Below the pieces are notes generated by a model. That model saw only the letters and a list, made by a program, of their open reading frames with translations. It was not told the origin of the DNA and searched no databases. From Herpetosiphon geysericola (lineage in GTDB: Bacteria > Chloroflexota > Chloroflexia > Chloroflexales > Herpetosiphonaceae), in NCBI RefSeq assembly GCF_001306135.1, contig NZ_LGKP01000025.1, positions 186,001-250,000 of the forward strand: a stretch of 64,000 bases of DNA, in the 5' to 3' direction. The first letter of the stretch is position 1. Every line of letters starts with the position of its first letter. Both the position numbers and the translations under genes were made by a program. Shown here in pieces: positions 1 to 7,842 of the stretch.

Positions 1-103
1 GATACTTGCCAGCAAATGGAACCGAGGGCTTGGCGCGTTTTTCGGATAGCACGCTTAAGCGTGTCCCCTCACCGCCAGCCATAATCATCGCGACTACGCG
101 CAT
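1..103 (-). CDS. glgC: Glucose-1-phosphate adenylyltransferase, N-terminal part (truncated by window edge)
   Basis: Only the first 34 residues are inside the window; the gene runs leftwards off the edge. The start reads [20 protein letters not shown] followed by [14 protein letters not shown], the nucleotide-binding GGxGTRL loop and the [12 protein letters not shown] block of bacterial ADP-glucose pyrophosphorylases. The enzyme makes ADP-glucose from glucose-1-phosphate and ATP for glycogen synthesis in the cytoplasm. The ATG is preceded by a full AGGAGG at 108-113, which fixes the start. A divergent DinB gene begins at 266. A generic nucleotidyltransferase is possible, but the VPFAGKY sequence favours GlgC. 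Confidence 0.88.
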   Translation of the reverse strand, partial: MRVVAMIMAGGEGTRLSVLSEKRAKPSVPFAGKY

Positions 104-136
104 AGAACCTCCTTTGGTACCGGGGATTCGCGCACC

Positions 137-142
137 ATTATA
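137..142 (-). promoter_or_regulatory. Candidate -10 element for glgC
   Basis: A perfect TATAAT on the minus strand lies about 35 bases upstream of the glgC ATG in the glgC/DinB divergent gap. I see no convincing -35 hexamer at 16-18 bases, so this is a weak call resting on the hexamer and its position. Confidence 0.35.
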
Positions 143-265
143 CTCAATTTCGCCTGTCCTCACGCCAAAATCAAGCAACGCATTTCAGCCAAATTATCTA
201 GCCCCAAAACTGGCAGAGTTTGCTATGCTTAGGAGTATTGATTGGTGTGTTACGAGGAAACCCCT

Positions 266-763
266 ATGAGCAATCACGATCAATTAGCATTAGTGCGCCA
301 AAAGCATATCGAACTGATGCGATTGACCCTCGATACGCTGGGCCATGTGCTCAGCAACGTCAGCCAAGATCAAGCCACTAGCTTGCGCGATGGCCCCGAC
401 GGCTGGACTGTGGTCGAAGTGCTGTGCCATTTACGCGATTACGACCAGATTTTTCTCGAACGAGCGCTGATGATGCGCGATCAGGATTTTCCGTTGTTGC
501 CAAGCTACGATCACGAAGCTATGGCGATCGAGCGCAACTACAACGGCAACGATCTCGGTACCGTCTACGCAGCCTTGCAGGAATCACGCCCCCGCTTTAT
601 CGCCTTTTTCCAAGCGCTCACCCCTGAACAATGGGCCAAAGCTGGCACGCACCCAGAACGCGGCTACTTTTCGCTCACCGATGCAGCCATGCAAGTTGGC
701 ATTCACGATGTGATTCACCTTGAACAAATCAGCCGGATTTTATTGCAAGCAAAGGGGCAATAG
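266..763 (+). CDS. DinB-family four-helix protein (first of tandem pair)
   Basis: 165 residues, a typical length for the DinB/YfiT fold. The helix containing GWTVVEVLCHLRDYDQIF and the C-terminal HDVIHLEQI helix supply the histidines that usually bind a divalent metal in this superfamily. Family members include thiol-dependent transferases and stress-induced proteins, so the substrate is unknown. The ATG at 266 was chosen over one at 242 because GAGGAAA lies a suitable distance upstream. The next gene, two bases after the stop, is a close paralogue, so the two are almost certainly co-transcribed. Cytoplasmic location is inferred from the absence of a signal peptide. Confidence 0.85.
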   Translation: MSNHDQLALVRQKHIELMRLTLDTLGHVLSNVSQDQATSLRDGPDGWTVVEVLCHLRDYDQIFLERALMMRDQDFPLLPSYDHEAMAIERNYNGNDLGTVYAALQESRPRFIAFFQALTPEQWAKAGTHPERGYFSLTDAAMQVGIHDVIHLEQISRILLQAKGQ

Positions 764-765
764 CC

Positions 766-1257
766 ATGTCTGATTCCAGTTTAATTAATTCGATGTTGCG
801 CTGGCATGTGCCACTGATGAGCCGCACGCTCGAAACTTTGGGTCATATTTTGGCTCGCGTTAGCCAACAACAAGCCACAACCTTGCGCGATGGCGCTGCT
901 GGCTGGACGGTGCTCGAAGTTGTCTGCCATTTGCGCGATTACGACCAGATTTTTCAAGAGCGTGCGACCAGCATCATTGAGCAAGATAATCCGCTGTTTC
1001 AAAGCTACAGCCCTGATGAACTGGCTCGCGAGCGCAACTATAACGCCAGCGATTTACACGCCGTCTATGCTGAATTATGTGTTTCGCGCACCCGCTACGT
1101 GGAGTTTTTCCAAAGCCTCAACCCTGATCAATGGCAACGCCAAGGAACCCACGCCAAGCTGGGCGCATTCTCACTGGCCGATGCCTTGATGCAGGTAACT
1201 GGCCACGATTTGATTCACTTGGAGCAAATTACGCGGATTTTGTTGCAAGCTGAATAG
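766..1257 (+). CDS. DinB-family four-helix protein (second of tandem pair)
   Basis: 163 residues, co-linear with the preceding gene along its whole length: both share TLxxLGHxLxxVSQ, LRDGxxGWTVxEVxCHLRDYDQIF and HDxIHLEQIxRILLQA. It begins two bases after the previous stop. The pattern is a recent tandem duplication. The conserved metal-site histidines (CHLRDYD, the HDLIHLEQ helix) are intact in both copies, so neither looks decayed. The function is unknown beyond the fold; the pair could form a heterodimer, since DinB proteins commonly dimerise, but that is inference. Confidence 0.85.
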   Translation: MSDSSLINSMLRWHVPLMSRTLETLGHILARVSQQQATTLRDGAAGWTVLEVVCHLRDYDQIFQERATSIIEQDNPLFQSYSPDELARERNYNASDLHAVYAELCVSRTRYVEFFQSLNPDQWQRQGTHAKLGAFSLADALMQVTGHDLIHLEQITRILLQAE

Positions 1258-1528
1258 CGCACGAGGGATCAGGGGCCAGGCGTTAGAGATCAGGTGACAG
1301 CAACCACGAAGATCACGAAGAACATGAAGTTTTGATCCACGAAGGACACGAAGATGATAAGGCTCTAGGCTGTTGTCCCAGAACGACCAACCGATCCCCA
1401 GCCCCTGACTTCAGACCCCTCGTCCAAAAACCCCTGCGTCTCCCGCCTTGAGGCGGGACGGAAGGGTGGTGATCACACCCAATTATGTGAAAAAACCACC
1501 CTTTTAACTTTTAAGCAATCACTTACCG
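1258..1528. repeat. Intergenic repeat patch with CACGAAG words and a 46-bp repeat copy
   Basis: No gene is visible. CCACGAAG/CACGAAG units occur at 1304-1329 and 1336-1353, then a GATCCCCAGCCCCTGAC word near 1394. Positions 1431-1476 are a 46-bp element whose exact reverse complement lies at 58280-58325; it contains the hairpin CCCGCC-TTGA-GGCGGG. The patch lies between the convergent DinB pair and the ArsA gene. Confidence 0.8.
1431..1476 (+). repeat. 46-bp interspersed repeat, copy A
   Basis: By eye it matches, base for base, the reverse complement of 58280-58325. It holds a 6-bp GC-rich stem (CCCGCC/GGCGGG) with a TTGA loop. The match stops abruptly on both sides. It looks like a small non-coding mobile or REP-like element; two copies are not enough to assign a family. 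Confidence 0.85.
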
Positions 1529-2704
1529 CTAGGCAGTTTCAAGCGGCGCTGGCGCACCAAATTGCACCACCAACTCGCCATTACGAAACACCGCGCGCAA
1601 GGCTGGCCGATCAGCCAACATCGTCGGCAAAATCATCTCGCGGCGGAAATTGCCAATTTCAATAAACAGCTGATCGCCACGTTTGGTCATATTAACTTTA
1701 TTAACTTCGACGTGGGGCAAGGGCAAGCGTAATTCATATTGATCGCCTTGCTTAGTAATGTCCATGGTTTTGCCCACGTAAAAAACATCAAGCGGATTGC
1801 GATCGCCAAACAACGCTGCGCCCACATCAGCCAAATCATCAAGGCCTTTAATTTCACGCGAGTACATTGGCGCTTCCCAAATTGGCAACGGCGTGAAAAT
1901 ATCGTGCACTTGAGCGCGATAGCTGGCCTGCACTTCTTGCATTTGCTCAATAAAACTATGGCCACGCACATCGCTTGGCATGACCCGATTGAGCACCACG
2001 CCATCGACCGGATAGCCATACAAGGCCAAGTAGGTGGCTGCGCGCTGGGCCTCTTTGATGACCATGCGCTCTGGGTTGACTACCAAGCGATAGGAACTAA
2101 TCTTGGGATCGGCCAAGGTTGCGCGGAGCGCTTCGACCTGTTCAACAAAGCGTGGCAAGGTGTCGAACATATCCGAGGCTGGCACCAAAGCCCGAATCAA
2201 GGGCTTGGCCACTTTCATGGTGCTGGTTTCCCATTGCATCACCCGCGAAGCATACCAGGTGAAGGTTTCGGGCATGGTCAGCAAGCGCACGGTTTCGCCA
2301 GTTGGCGCTGCATCAACAATGACTGCATCGTAGTTGCCTTCTTTGGCCTGCTTGCGAATATGCAACAAGCTGACAACTTCTTCCATGCCTGGAATCACGG
2401 CTAATTCTTCGGCGGCAACTTCGTTTACACCCTTGCGCTTGAGCAAATTGGAAACAAAGCCTTGCAACTCGCCCCAGTGTTGGCGCACTTCTTCGAGCAC
2501 ATTAATTTCTTGCGCCCAGAGGTTATCGCTCAGTTGGGTTGGGTTAGCACCAACTTGGCAATCGAGGGCATCGGCCAAGGAGTGGGCCACATCGGTGCTG
2601 ACGACCAAGGTTCGATAGCCCATGCGCGCTGCCCGCACGGCGGTTGCTGCTGCGGTTGTGGTTTTGCCAACGCCACCCTTGCCAAGATATAAAATCAAAC
2701 GCAT
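1529..2704 (-). CDS. ArsA/GET3-family ATPase with C-terminal HSP20-like domain
   Basis: 391 residues from the ATG at 2704, which follows AAGGAA at good spacing. It opens with MRLILYLGKGGVGKTT, the deviant Walker A of ArsA/Get3 P-loop ATPases, followed by the switch region VVSTDVAHSLADAL and the A-loop VDAAPTGETVRLL. The last ~70 residues (ELRLPLPHVEVNKVN to the end) match the small HSP20-like domain found at the C-terminus of many bacterial ArsA-like proteins. It is a single ATPase half, unlike duplicated E. coli ArsA, and no arsB, arsC or arsR is adjacent. A role in arsenite export is therefore doubtful; a Get3-like targeting or maturation chaperone is an equal possibility. Confidence 0.88.
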   Translation of the reverse strand: MRLILYLGKGGVGKTTTAAATAVRAARMGYRTLVVSTDVAHSLADALDCQVGANPTQLSDNLWAQEINVLEEVRQHWGELQGFVSNLLKRKGVNEVAAEELAVIPGMEEVVSLLHIRKQAKEGNYDAVIVDAAPTGETVRLLTMPETFTWYASRVMQWETSTMKVAKPLIRALVPASDMFDTLPRFVEQVEALRATLADPKISSYRLVVNPERMVIKEAQRAATYLALYGYPVDGVVLNRVMPSDVRGHSFIEQMQEVQASYRAQVHDIFTPLPIWEAPMYSREIKGLDDLADVGAALFGDRNPLDVFYVGKTMDITKQGDQYELRLPLPHVEVNKVNMTKRGDQLFIEIGNFRREMILPTMLADRPALRAVFRNGELVVQFGAPAPLETA

Positions 2705-2848
2705 TGTATGTTCCTTTCGCTGCATTGCGAGAATAGATGAATCGCTCGCTGCACTGCTACATTGGACGTTATGGTCAACTGGGTAGTTGCAGCCTCATGG
2801 TATTATCGCATATCGTTACTACGCAAAGAGGCTGGGTTGGGTTTTGGA

Positions 2849-3271
2849 TTAAACCCACAGCACTGCCGCACCAATTGCTGCATAACGCAACGCTTTGCCA
2901 AGCGTAATCCACGCCATACTTGGCAACCATGGCAGATCCAAGGCCCCAGCCACGCCCACCAAGACATCGCCAATCACTGGCAACCACGCCAAAATCAAGG
3001 CTGGCGTGCCCCAACGCCCAAGCCAACGCTCAGCCCGTTGCATGCGCTCAGCAATTTTGCGATTGCGCTGATCGATGACTGTCCGTGCTCGTTGCCCAAG
3101 CCAAAAGGTCGTAGCCGAGCCAAGCACATTGCCCAACGTAGCAATAAATAACGGCAACCATAACGATTCAGCATGAACGACCATTGCGGCCAAGGCTGCC
3201 TCTGAACCAAGAGGCAAGACTGTTGCCGCCAAAAAACTAACCCCAAATAAACTTAAATACAACCAAATCAT
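2849..3271 (-). CDS. YqaA/DedA-like small membrane protein
   Basis: 140 residues. The ATG at 3271 overlaps the stop of the upstream flippase gene by one base (TAATG), which indicates translational coupling and excludes a longer reading that would run antisense into that gene. It has hydrophobic segments at about 1-25, 35-55 and 85-135. PLGSEAALAAM near the N-terminus, GNVLGSATTFWLG and WGTPALILAWLPVIGD in the middle, and a GALDLPWLPSMAWITLGKALRY ending resemble the YqaA subgroup of SNARE-associated (VTT) proteins. That family is linked to undecaprenyl-phosphate or lipid recycling, which fits its coupling to a MurJ-type flippase, although direct function is unproven. Confidence 0.8.
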   Translation of the reverse strand: MIWLYLSLFGVSFLAATVLPLGSEAALAAMVVHAESLWLPLFIATLGNVLGSATTFWLGQRARTVIDQRNRKIAERMQRAERWLGRWGTPALILAWLPVIGDVLVGVAGALDLPWLPSMAWITLGKALRYAAIGAAVLWV

Positions 3272-4767
3272 TAAATTTTTCCTTGTTGCCAACGCTGCCA
3301 GAGCACGCCAATTTCCGCATTTCGGCCCAAGGCCAAAATCAGGATAAAGCCAAGCAAACCGACCAGCGAGGCACTCGATAAACTCAGTAATAAGCTGCTG
3401 GTGCTGGTTGGTTGCCATGCCCGCATCACCAGCCATGCCGCCACGCCAGCCAAGCAGCTGGCAAGGCCAACCTGCCAAGTAAAACGCCAATTCAAGCGCA
3501 TTGGTTGCTGCACAGTTTTTTGAGCCAACCAAGCCAAGGCCAAAGTTTCGGCCCATAATGAAACGGTTGTGGCCCAACCAAGCCCAGCCAAGCCCCAGCG
3601 CCGCCACCACAAGGCCAAGCCAATTTGCAGCAACGCGCCCAGCACCCGCATCACGCTGGGCCAGCGCGTATCGCCCATTGCATAGCTGAAACGAATTAAC
3701 AAACTGCTGAGCGCTAAGGCTGGCAAACCAGGCAAAGCCGCCCACAAGGCTGTGCTGGTCATCTGCACCGATTGTTGGTCGAATGCACCGCGTTGCAGCA
3801 ACAAGGCCACAATCTGCTGGCACAAGACCATGCCCAACACCATTAGCGGCACAGTTAGCAGCAGTGACCAACGCCAACAACGAGCCAACCAAGCTTGCAA
3901 AGCCTGATAATTACGTTCCAACACCAAGCTCGTCAAAATGGGAAACAGCACCCGCCCAAGCACTTGCGGCAACAAAATAATCGGTACTTCGACAATTCGC
4001 CGCGCATAGGTTTGGGCCGCAACTGCGCCAGCGCCAACCGTCGAAGCAATTGCATTCTCAATCACGCTAATCAAATGCACCGACACCAGCGAGGTTAATA
4101 ATAATGGATAAGCATGCTGCAAAACCGTGGTTAATCGCGCTCCCCGCCAGCGCCAGCTTGGCAACCACGGCACATCTGCTTGCAACAAGGGAATTAATCG
4201 CAACACCGCGCCAACCACCAAGCCCCAGGCCAAGCCATAGACGCTGCCTGTTGCCAACAAGGCAATTACTGGCACCAATTTCAACATCAAATCGGCCAAG
4301 GCTGGGCGCGTAAATTGCTCAAAGGCTTGATACCAAGCGCCGAGCACCGCCGAAAAACACATTACCGGAAAGGCCAACAAGCCAATCCGAATAATTTTAG
4401 CGGTCATCAGCAAGGTTGGTTGGTCGAAGCCAGGCCCAAATAAGCGTGCTAATTGCGCGGCGTAAAGCCAGCCCAAGCAGGTTAATGGCACTGCCGCCAA
4501 GCCAACCAAGCCCAAACTGGCGCGCAATGTGCGTGGGCTAGCAGCGCGATCATGCAAAATCATCGGCACTAAGCTTGGGCCAGCAATATCGCCCAACAAA
4601 AAGCCCATCAGCAACACAACCGCCGCACCAGCCAAATAGGCATCAGCGGTGGTGCTCGTGCCAAAAAAGTGGGCTAAAGCAAGCTTTTCAGCAAAACCTA
4701 GCATTTTATAAGCAGCAGTAGCAGCGATCAACATCAGTGAGGTTCGAACGATGGTTGCAGGCTTCAT
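3271..4767 (-). CDS. MurJ/MviN-family lipid-linked flippase
   Basis: 498 residues with about fourteen hydrophobic helices. The N-terminus TIVRTSLMLIAATAAYKMLG plus FGTSTTADAYLAG matches the start of MurJ/MviN proteins (R..aDAf..A), as does GDTRWPS in the second half. The family flips lipid II or other polyprenyl-linked glycans across the cytoplasmic membrane. The start at 4767 has an upstream promoter region shared with the divergent gene at 4807. The operon continues into the YqaA-like gene. The neighbouring phosphoglycosyl transferase and PglD-like acetyltransferase suggest the substrate could be an exported glycan rather than lipid II; the sequence alone cannot decide. Confidence 0.82.
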   Translation of the reverse strand: MKPATIVRTSLMLIAATAAYKMLGFAEKLALAHFFGTSTTADAYLAGAAVVLLMGFLLGDIAGPSLVPMILHDRAASPRTLRASLGLVGLAAVPLTCLGWLYAAQLARLFGPGFDQPTLLMTAKIIRIGLLAFPVMCFSAVLGAWYQAFEQFTRPALADLMLKLVPVIALLATGSVYGLAWGLVVGAVLRLIPLLQADVPWLPSWRWRGARLTTVLQHAYPLLLTSLVSVHLISVIENAIASTVGAGAVAAQTYARRIVEVPIILLPQVLGRVLFPILTSLVLERNYQALQAWLARCWRWSLLLTVPLMVLGMVLCQQIVALLLQRGAFDQQSVQMTSTALWAALPGLPALALSSLLIRFSYAMGDTRWPSVMRVLGALLQIGLALWWRRWGLAGLGWATTVSLWAETLALAWLAQKTVQQPMRLNWRFTWQVGLASCLAGVAAWLVMRAWQPTSTSSLLLSLSSASLVGLLGFILILALGRNAEIGVLWQRWQQGKI

Positions 4768-4793
4768 AGATACTCATTTAATCAAATTGCTCG

Positions 4794-4799
4794 TATAAT
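4794..4799 (+). promoter_or_regulatory. -10 element giving a probable leaderless mRNA
   Basis: A perfect TATAAT ends 7 bases before the ATG at 4807, so transcription would start at or next to the A of the start codon. No Shine-Dalgarno sequence is present. The -35 region (TACTCA at the expected spacing) is poor. A leaderless transcript is inferred from geometry. Confidence 0.5.
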
Positions 4800-4806
4800 T
4801 GACATT

Positions 4807-5304
4807 ATGCAACACCAAACCGAACAATTAAGCGATGGGCAACGCCTCAATGCGGCCCAAATTTGGGCATTTTTAGCCAAAGTCTCGGTCGGACGCTTGG
4901 CAACCCACGATCATGCCCGTAATCAAAGCAATCTCGCGCCGCTGTTTTTTGTCTGCGAAGCGCCGCATATTTATTTTGCAACTCAGCCAGGCCATAAGCT
5001 TAATTTGTTGCGCCGCTATCCACAAGGGGTTGGTTTGCAAGCAGATGCCTTTGAGCCAACTGGCTCAACCAGCGTTTTTGTGTGGGGCCGTTACCGCGAT
5101 GTGCCACTTGGCGCAGAATATGCCCATGCCATTCGCTTGCTAGCCTTCAAATATGGTACTGGCTTCTGGCAACAAATTCTCGATCAAGCAACTAAGGCAT
5201 TGAAAGCTGGGCCACGTGCAGTCATCAACACGATTAGCCAAGCAACCACTGGCTGTATTCAGATCGAACGCATCGGCGGGCGGCACTGGGAGCATGGCCT
5301 ATGA
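4807..5304 (+). CDS. Pyridoxamine 5'-phosphate oxidase-like FMN-binding split-barrel protein
   Basis: 165 residues. LSVGRLATHDHARNQSNLAPLFFV-like strands near 25-55 and IYFATQPGHKLNLLRRYP at about 57-75 are the split-barrel pattern of the PPOX/pyridoxamine-phosphate-oxidase-like superfamily (VGRLAT, the parallel strands, and a K-x-x-N/L loop). Members bind FMN, F420 or heme and act as oxidoreductases or heme-degrading enzymes, so the substrate is open. It has no Shine-Dalgarno and is probably read from a leaderless message. The stop overlaps the next start in ATGATG, coupling it to a second barrel-like protein. Confidence 0.78.
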   Translation: MQHQTEQLSDGQRLNAAQIWAFLAKVSVGRLATHDHARNQSNLAPLFFVCEAPHIYFATQPGHKLNLLRRYPQGVGLQADAFEPTGSTSVFVWGRYRDVPLGAEYAHAIRLLAFKYGTGFWQQILDQATKALKAGPRAVINTISQATTGCIQIERIGGRHWEHGL

Positions 5305-5708
5305 TGCGTATTTTAGCGCCAGCAGAAGCTTTGGCCTTGCTCGATGAACTGCAAGTGCTGCGCATTGCTGGCTTTGACCAAGCGCGCGCGGCAAGTTATG
5401 CAGTTCCCTTGGCTTTTGTGCGCCACGATCAAACCTTGTTGATTGCGGTGCGTGCAGCAGGCCGCTTGGCGCAACTGTTGCAACAACAACCCACTGGTTG
5501 GTGCATCGAAGCTGATAAAATCAACCCCGATTGGACGTTTCGCTCAGTTGTGGCCGAAGCCAGCGCCAAGCCCTTGGCCGATGGCAGCCTTGCGCTGGTG
5601 GCCTTGGCCGAACGCTATGGCCGCAATTGGCCGCAATGGCGACCAAACGCCCCAATCCAAGCCTTTTCATTAGAGCTAGCGGCGATCCAAGGCCGCCATA
5701 AAAGCTAA
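5301..5708 (+). CDS. Second PPOX-like split-barrel protein (divergent, short)
   Basis: 135 residues starting in the ATGATG that contains the previous stop; the start could be 5301 or 5304. Visible are EALALLDELQVLRIAGFD, then SYAVPLAFVRHDQTLLIAV, R-A-A-G-R-LAQLLQQQP and TFRSVVAEASAKPL, in the order seen in small FMN-barrel proteins. It is shorter and more diverged than its neighbour. The tight coupling suggests the two make a complex or a functional pair. Assignment is by fold pattern only; no catalytic residues can be read. Confidence 0.6.
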   Translation: MMRILAPAEALALLDELQVLRIAGFDQARAASYAVPLAFVRHDQTLLIAVRAAGRLAQLLQQQPTGWCIEADKINPDWTFRSVVAEASAKPLADGSLALVALAERYGRNWPQWRPNAPIQAFSLELAAIQGRHKS

Positions 5709-5717
5709 GGAGCGCCG

Positions 5718-6158
5718 ATGATCACCGTGACCCGCGAACGCCAGCTACGCCGCCCAATCAGCGAATTATGGCAATTGTTGACCAATCCGCATAATTTACC
5801 GCGAATTTTGCCACGGATTGCGCGAGTTGACGTGAGCGAGCCAACCAGCGATGCACAGCCACTCACTGCCTATTTCGATTTTGGCGCATACCTTGGCACA
5901 CAGGCGGCCCAAGGCACATTTAGCACCATTGAGCAACAATCGATTCGCTTTGAAGCTGAACAACCCTTGCCGATTGTGGCCCATTGGCAACTTCAGCCCC
6001 AAGCCAATAGCACCAAAGTTCATGCCAGCCTAAGCTTTGATCTCAAGCCAATTTTAGGCCCAATCGCCAAAGTTGTGCCGATCAGCTTGGTTAAAAGTGA
6101 AATTAGCCGTGAGCTAGAGCAAGCCTTGCGCCGCATCGAACGCTTGGCATTGAGCTAA
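5718..6158 (+). CDS. SRPBCC/START-like ligand-binding protein
   Basis: 146 residues. The N-terminus MITVTRERQLRRPISELWQLLTNPHNLPRILPRI and the alternating strand pattern ending in a long C-terminal helix (VKSEISRELEQALRRIERLAL) are typical of the SRPBCC (polyketide cyclase/Bet v1-like) fold, which binds hydrophobic ligands. An AAGGAG-like site sits 9 bases before the ATG. It follows the FMN-barrel genes by 9 bases and precedes the sugar transferase by 9 bases, so all are probably one transcript. The ligand cannot be predicted. Confidence 0.72.
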   Translation: MITVTRERQLRRPISELWQLLTNPHNLPRILPRIARVDVSEPTSDAQPLTAYFDFGAYLGTQAAQGTFSTIEQQSIRFEAEQPLPIVAHWQLQPQANSTKVHASLSFDLKPILGPIAKVVPISLVKSEISRELEQALRRIERLALS

Positions 6159-6167
6159 AGGAACGCT

Positions 6168-6776
6168 ATGCAAGCAACGCCACTTGCTCCAAGTAAACGC
6201 TGGTTTGATCTGATTGTGGCTGGATTGGGGCTATTGCTGCTTAGCCCATTGTTGCTGCTGATCGCTGGCGCAATTAAATTGACTTCGCGTGGCCCAATTT
6301 TCTATAATCGCCCCCGAGTTGGGCTGGCTGGGCGTGAATTTCCTTTCTATAAATTTCGCACCATGGTGGTTAATGCAGAACGCCAAGGCTTAGGTATCGA
6401 AATCGCCCATAATGATCAGCGCATTACCCGCGTTGGCCAATGGCTGCGGCGTTGGAGCTTCGACGAATTGCCCCAATTATTGAATGTACTACGCGGTGAG
6501 ATGAGCTTAATCGGCCCGCGCCCCAGCTTGCCTGAACAAGTAGCGCGCTATACGCCCGCACAGCGCCAACGCCTCGCGGTTCGGCCAGGTATTACTGGCT
6601 GGGCGCAAGTTAATGGTCGCAACGATATCACTTGGGAAGCCCGAATTGAGCTTGATTGTTGGTATATTGCGCATTGGAGTTGGCGGCTCGATCTGCTGAT
6701 TCTCTGGCGCACAATCGGCGCAATCGTGCGGCCTGTTGGCATTTATGGTCGCGATGGCGTGGCCAAAGATTTGTGA
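6168..6776 (+). CDS. Monotopic phosphoglycosyl transferase (bacterial sugar transferase)
   Basis: 202 residues, the compact PglC-like form without the extra N-terminal domain of WbaP/WcaJ. The order is KRWFDLIVAGLGLLLLSPLL (re-entrant membrane helix), GPIFYNRPRVG, FYKFRTM, the catalytic Asp-Glu pair in SFDELPQLLNVLRGEMSLIG, PRP, then GITGWAQVNGRN. These enzymes transfer a phospho-sugar from UDP-sugar to undecaprenyl phosphate at the cytoplasmic membrane face, starting a glycan for surface polysaccharide or glycoprotein. The next gene is a PglD-like acetyltransferase; together they resemble the PglC/PglD pair of the Campylobacter N-glycosylation pathway, but the sugar is unknown. Confidence 0.92.
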   Translation: MQATPLAPSKRWFDLIVAGLGLLLLSPLLLLIAGAIKLTSRGPIFYNRPRVGLAGREFPFYKFRTMVVNAERQGLGIEIAHNDQRITRVGQWLRRWSFDELPQLLNVLRGEMSLIGPRPSLPEQVARYTPAQRQRLAVRPGITGWAQVNGRNDITWEARIELDCWYIAHWSWRLDLLILWRTIGAIVRPVGIYGRDGVAKDL

Positions 6777-6784
6777 GGCAAATA

Positions 6785-7417
6785 ATGCGCCCAGTGATTA
6801 TCGTTGGCACTGGCGGCCATGCTCGCGAAGTTGCCGAAATTGTGCAGGCCCAACATGCGGCAGGCCAAGGCGGCCCATTGCATGGCATGCTGACCGATGA
6901 TCAAACTCAACATGGCACAACCAGCCTTGGGATTCAAATTTTAGGCCCAATTGCTTGGTTGACCAGCCGTTTAAGCCAATTTAGCGTCATTATCGCGATT
7001 GGTGATAATGCCACCCGCCAGCGAATTGCCCACCAATTTGGCTCAGAGTTGCACGCTGCTAGTGCAATCTCGCCGTATGCAATCATCTCGCCGCATGCCA
7101 CAATTGGCGCAGGTGCAATGCTTTTTCCCAACGCGGTTGTTGGCCCTTTAGCCAGCATTGGCCCCCATAGCATTATGAATGTTGGCGCCAGCGTCAGCCA
7201 CGATAGCACTGTTGGCGCATTTTCCAATCTCAACCCAGGCTCGCATGTAGCAGGCAATTGCCAGCTTGGCGAAGGTGTTGCGCTCGGTATGGGCGCGAAT
7301 GTTATCCAAGGCCGCAGCATTGGCGCGTGGACGGTGGTGGGGGCAGGAGCAGTGGTTATTCGCGATCTGCCAAGCCAGGTCAAGGCAGTTGGCGTGCCAA
7401 CTCGTTTGTTAATCTGA
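6785..7417 (+). CDS. NeuD/PglD-family sugar O/N-acetyltransferase
   Basis: 210 residues from the ATG at 6785, preceded by GAGG. The N-terminal Rossmann-like domain starts MRPVIIVGTGGHAREVAEIV, the signature of NeuD/PglD proteins. From about residue 100 there are left-handed beta-helix hexapeptides (ISPHATIGAGAMLFPNAVVG, GAFSNLNPGSHVAGNCQLGE), ending with GAGAVVIRDLPSQVKAVGVP. The family uses acetyl-CoA to acetylate UDP-linked amino sugars. Nine bases after the phosphoglycosyl transferase, it probably modifies the sugar that enzyme loads. The true product may be an N- or O-acetyl sugar. Confidence 0.88.
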   Translation: MRPVIIVGTGGHAREVAEIVQAQHAAGQGGPLHGMLTDDQTQHGTTSLGIQILGPIAWLTSRLSQFSVIIAIGDNATRQRIAHQFGSELHAASAISPYAIISPHATIGAGAMLFPNAVVGPLASIGPHSIMNVGASVSHDSTVGAFSNLNPGSHVAGNCQLGEGVALGMGANVIQGRSIGAWTVVGAGAVVIRDLPSQVKAVGVPTRLLI

Positions 7418-7842
7418 TCCACGAAGGACACGAAGGGCACGAAGGACGGAAACCGCGAAGAGCGCGAAGAACGCGAAGGTTTCGTTTTTGCCACAGATTG
7501 ACTCAGATTAGCTCAGATGATTGTTCCCATAGCCACACATCCTCTGCTGCAATGTGTTTAATGTTTAGCCACTGAACCTCCGACCCCTGGCCCCTAGACC
7601 CCGACCCCCATTTTTATTTTTGACTTCTGCCTTTTGATTTTAGCCCTTCATCCCTCATTCTTCACCTTCATCCTTTCTGTTAGCCAATAGCCCAAAGCCC
7701 AAAAGATAGGAGCATTGGCGCTTGCTAAATTTCACGAATAGTACGATTATGTGTAGAATAGAACCTTGCCCCCAGCCTGTGGGTTGACCAGAGAAGCGAA
7801 GGCTGTAATCAATTATTGACGATTTTGCCTGTGGGGGTTGCG
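7418..7842. repeat. Intergenic repeat patch (CACGAAG, CAGATT and CATCC words)
   Basis: No gene seen. From the stop of the acetyltransferase come TCCACGAAGGACACGAAG, GGCACGAAGGACGG and then CCGCGAAG/GCGCGAAG/ACGCGAAG units up to about 7479. At 7491 there is a GCCACAGATTGACTCAGATT word, at 7566 a GACCCCTGGCCCCTAGACCC word, and at 7648 TTCATCCCTCATTC. All these words recur in other intergenic regions of the window. The last ~100 bases, upstream of 7843, look unique and presumably carry the next gene's promoter. Confidence 0.7.

Noticed and set aside
6-269. Plus-strand frame across the window start
   Set aside because: It is antisense to glgC, whose N-terminus and AGGAGG are clear on the other strand.
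3272-3892. Extended N-terminal version of the YqaA-like gene
   Set aside because: It would lie inside the flippase gene in another frame; the ATG at 3271 in TAATG is the natural start and matches the family.
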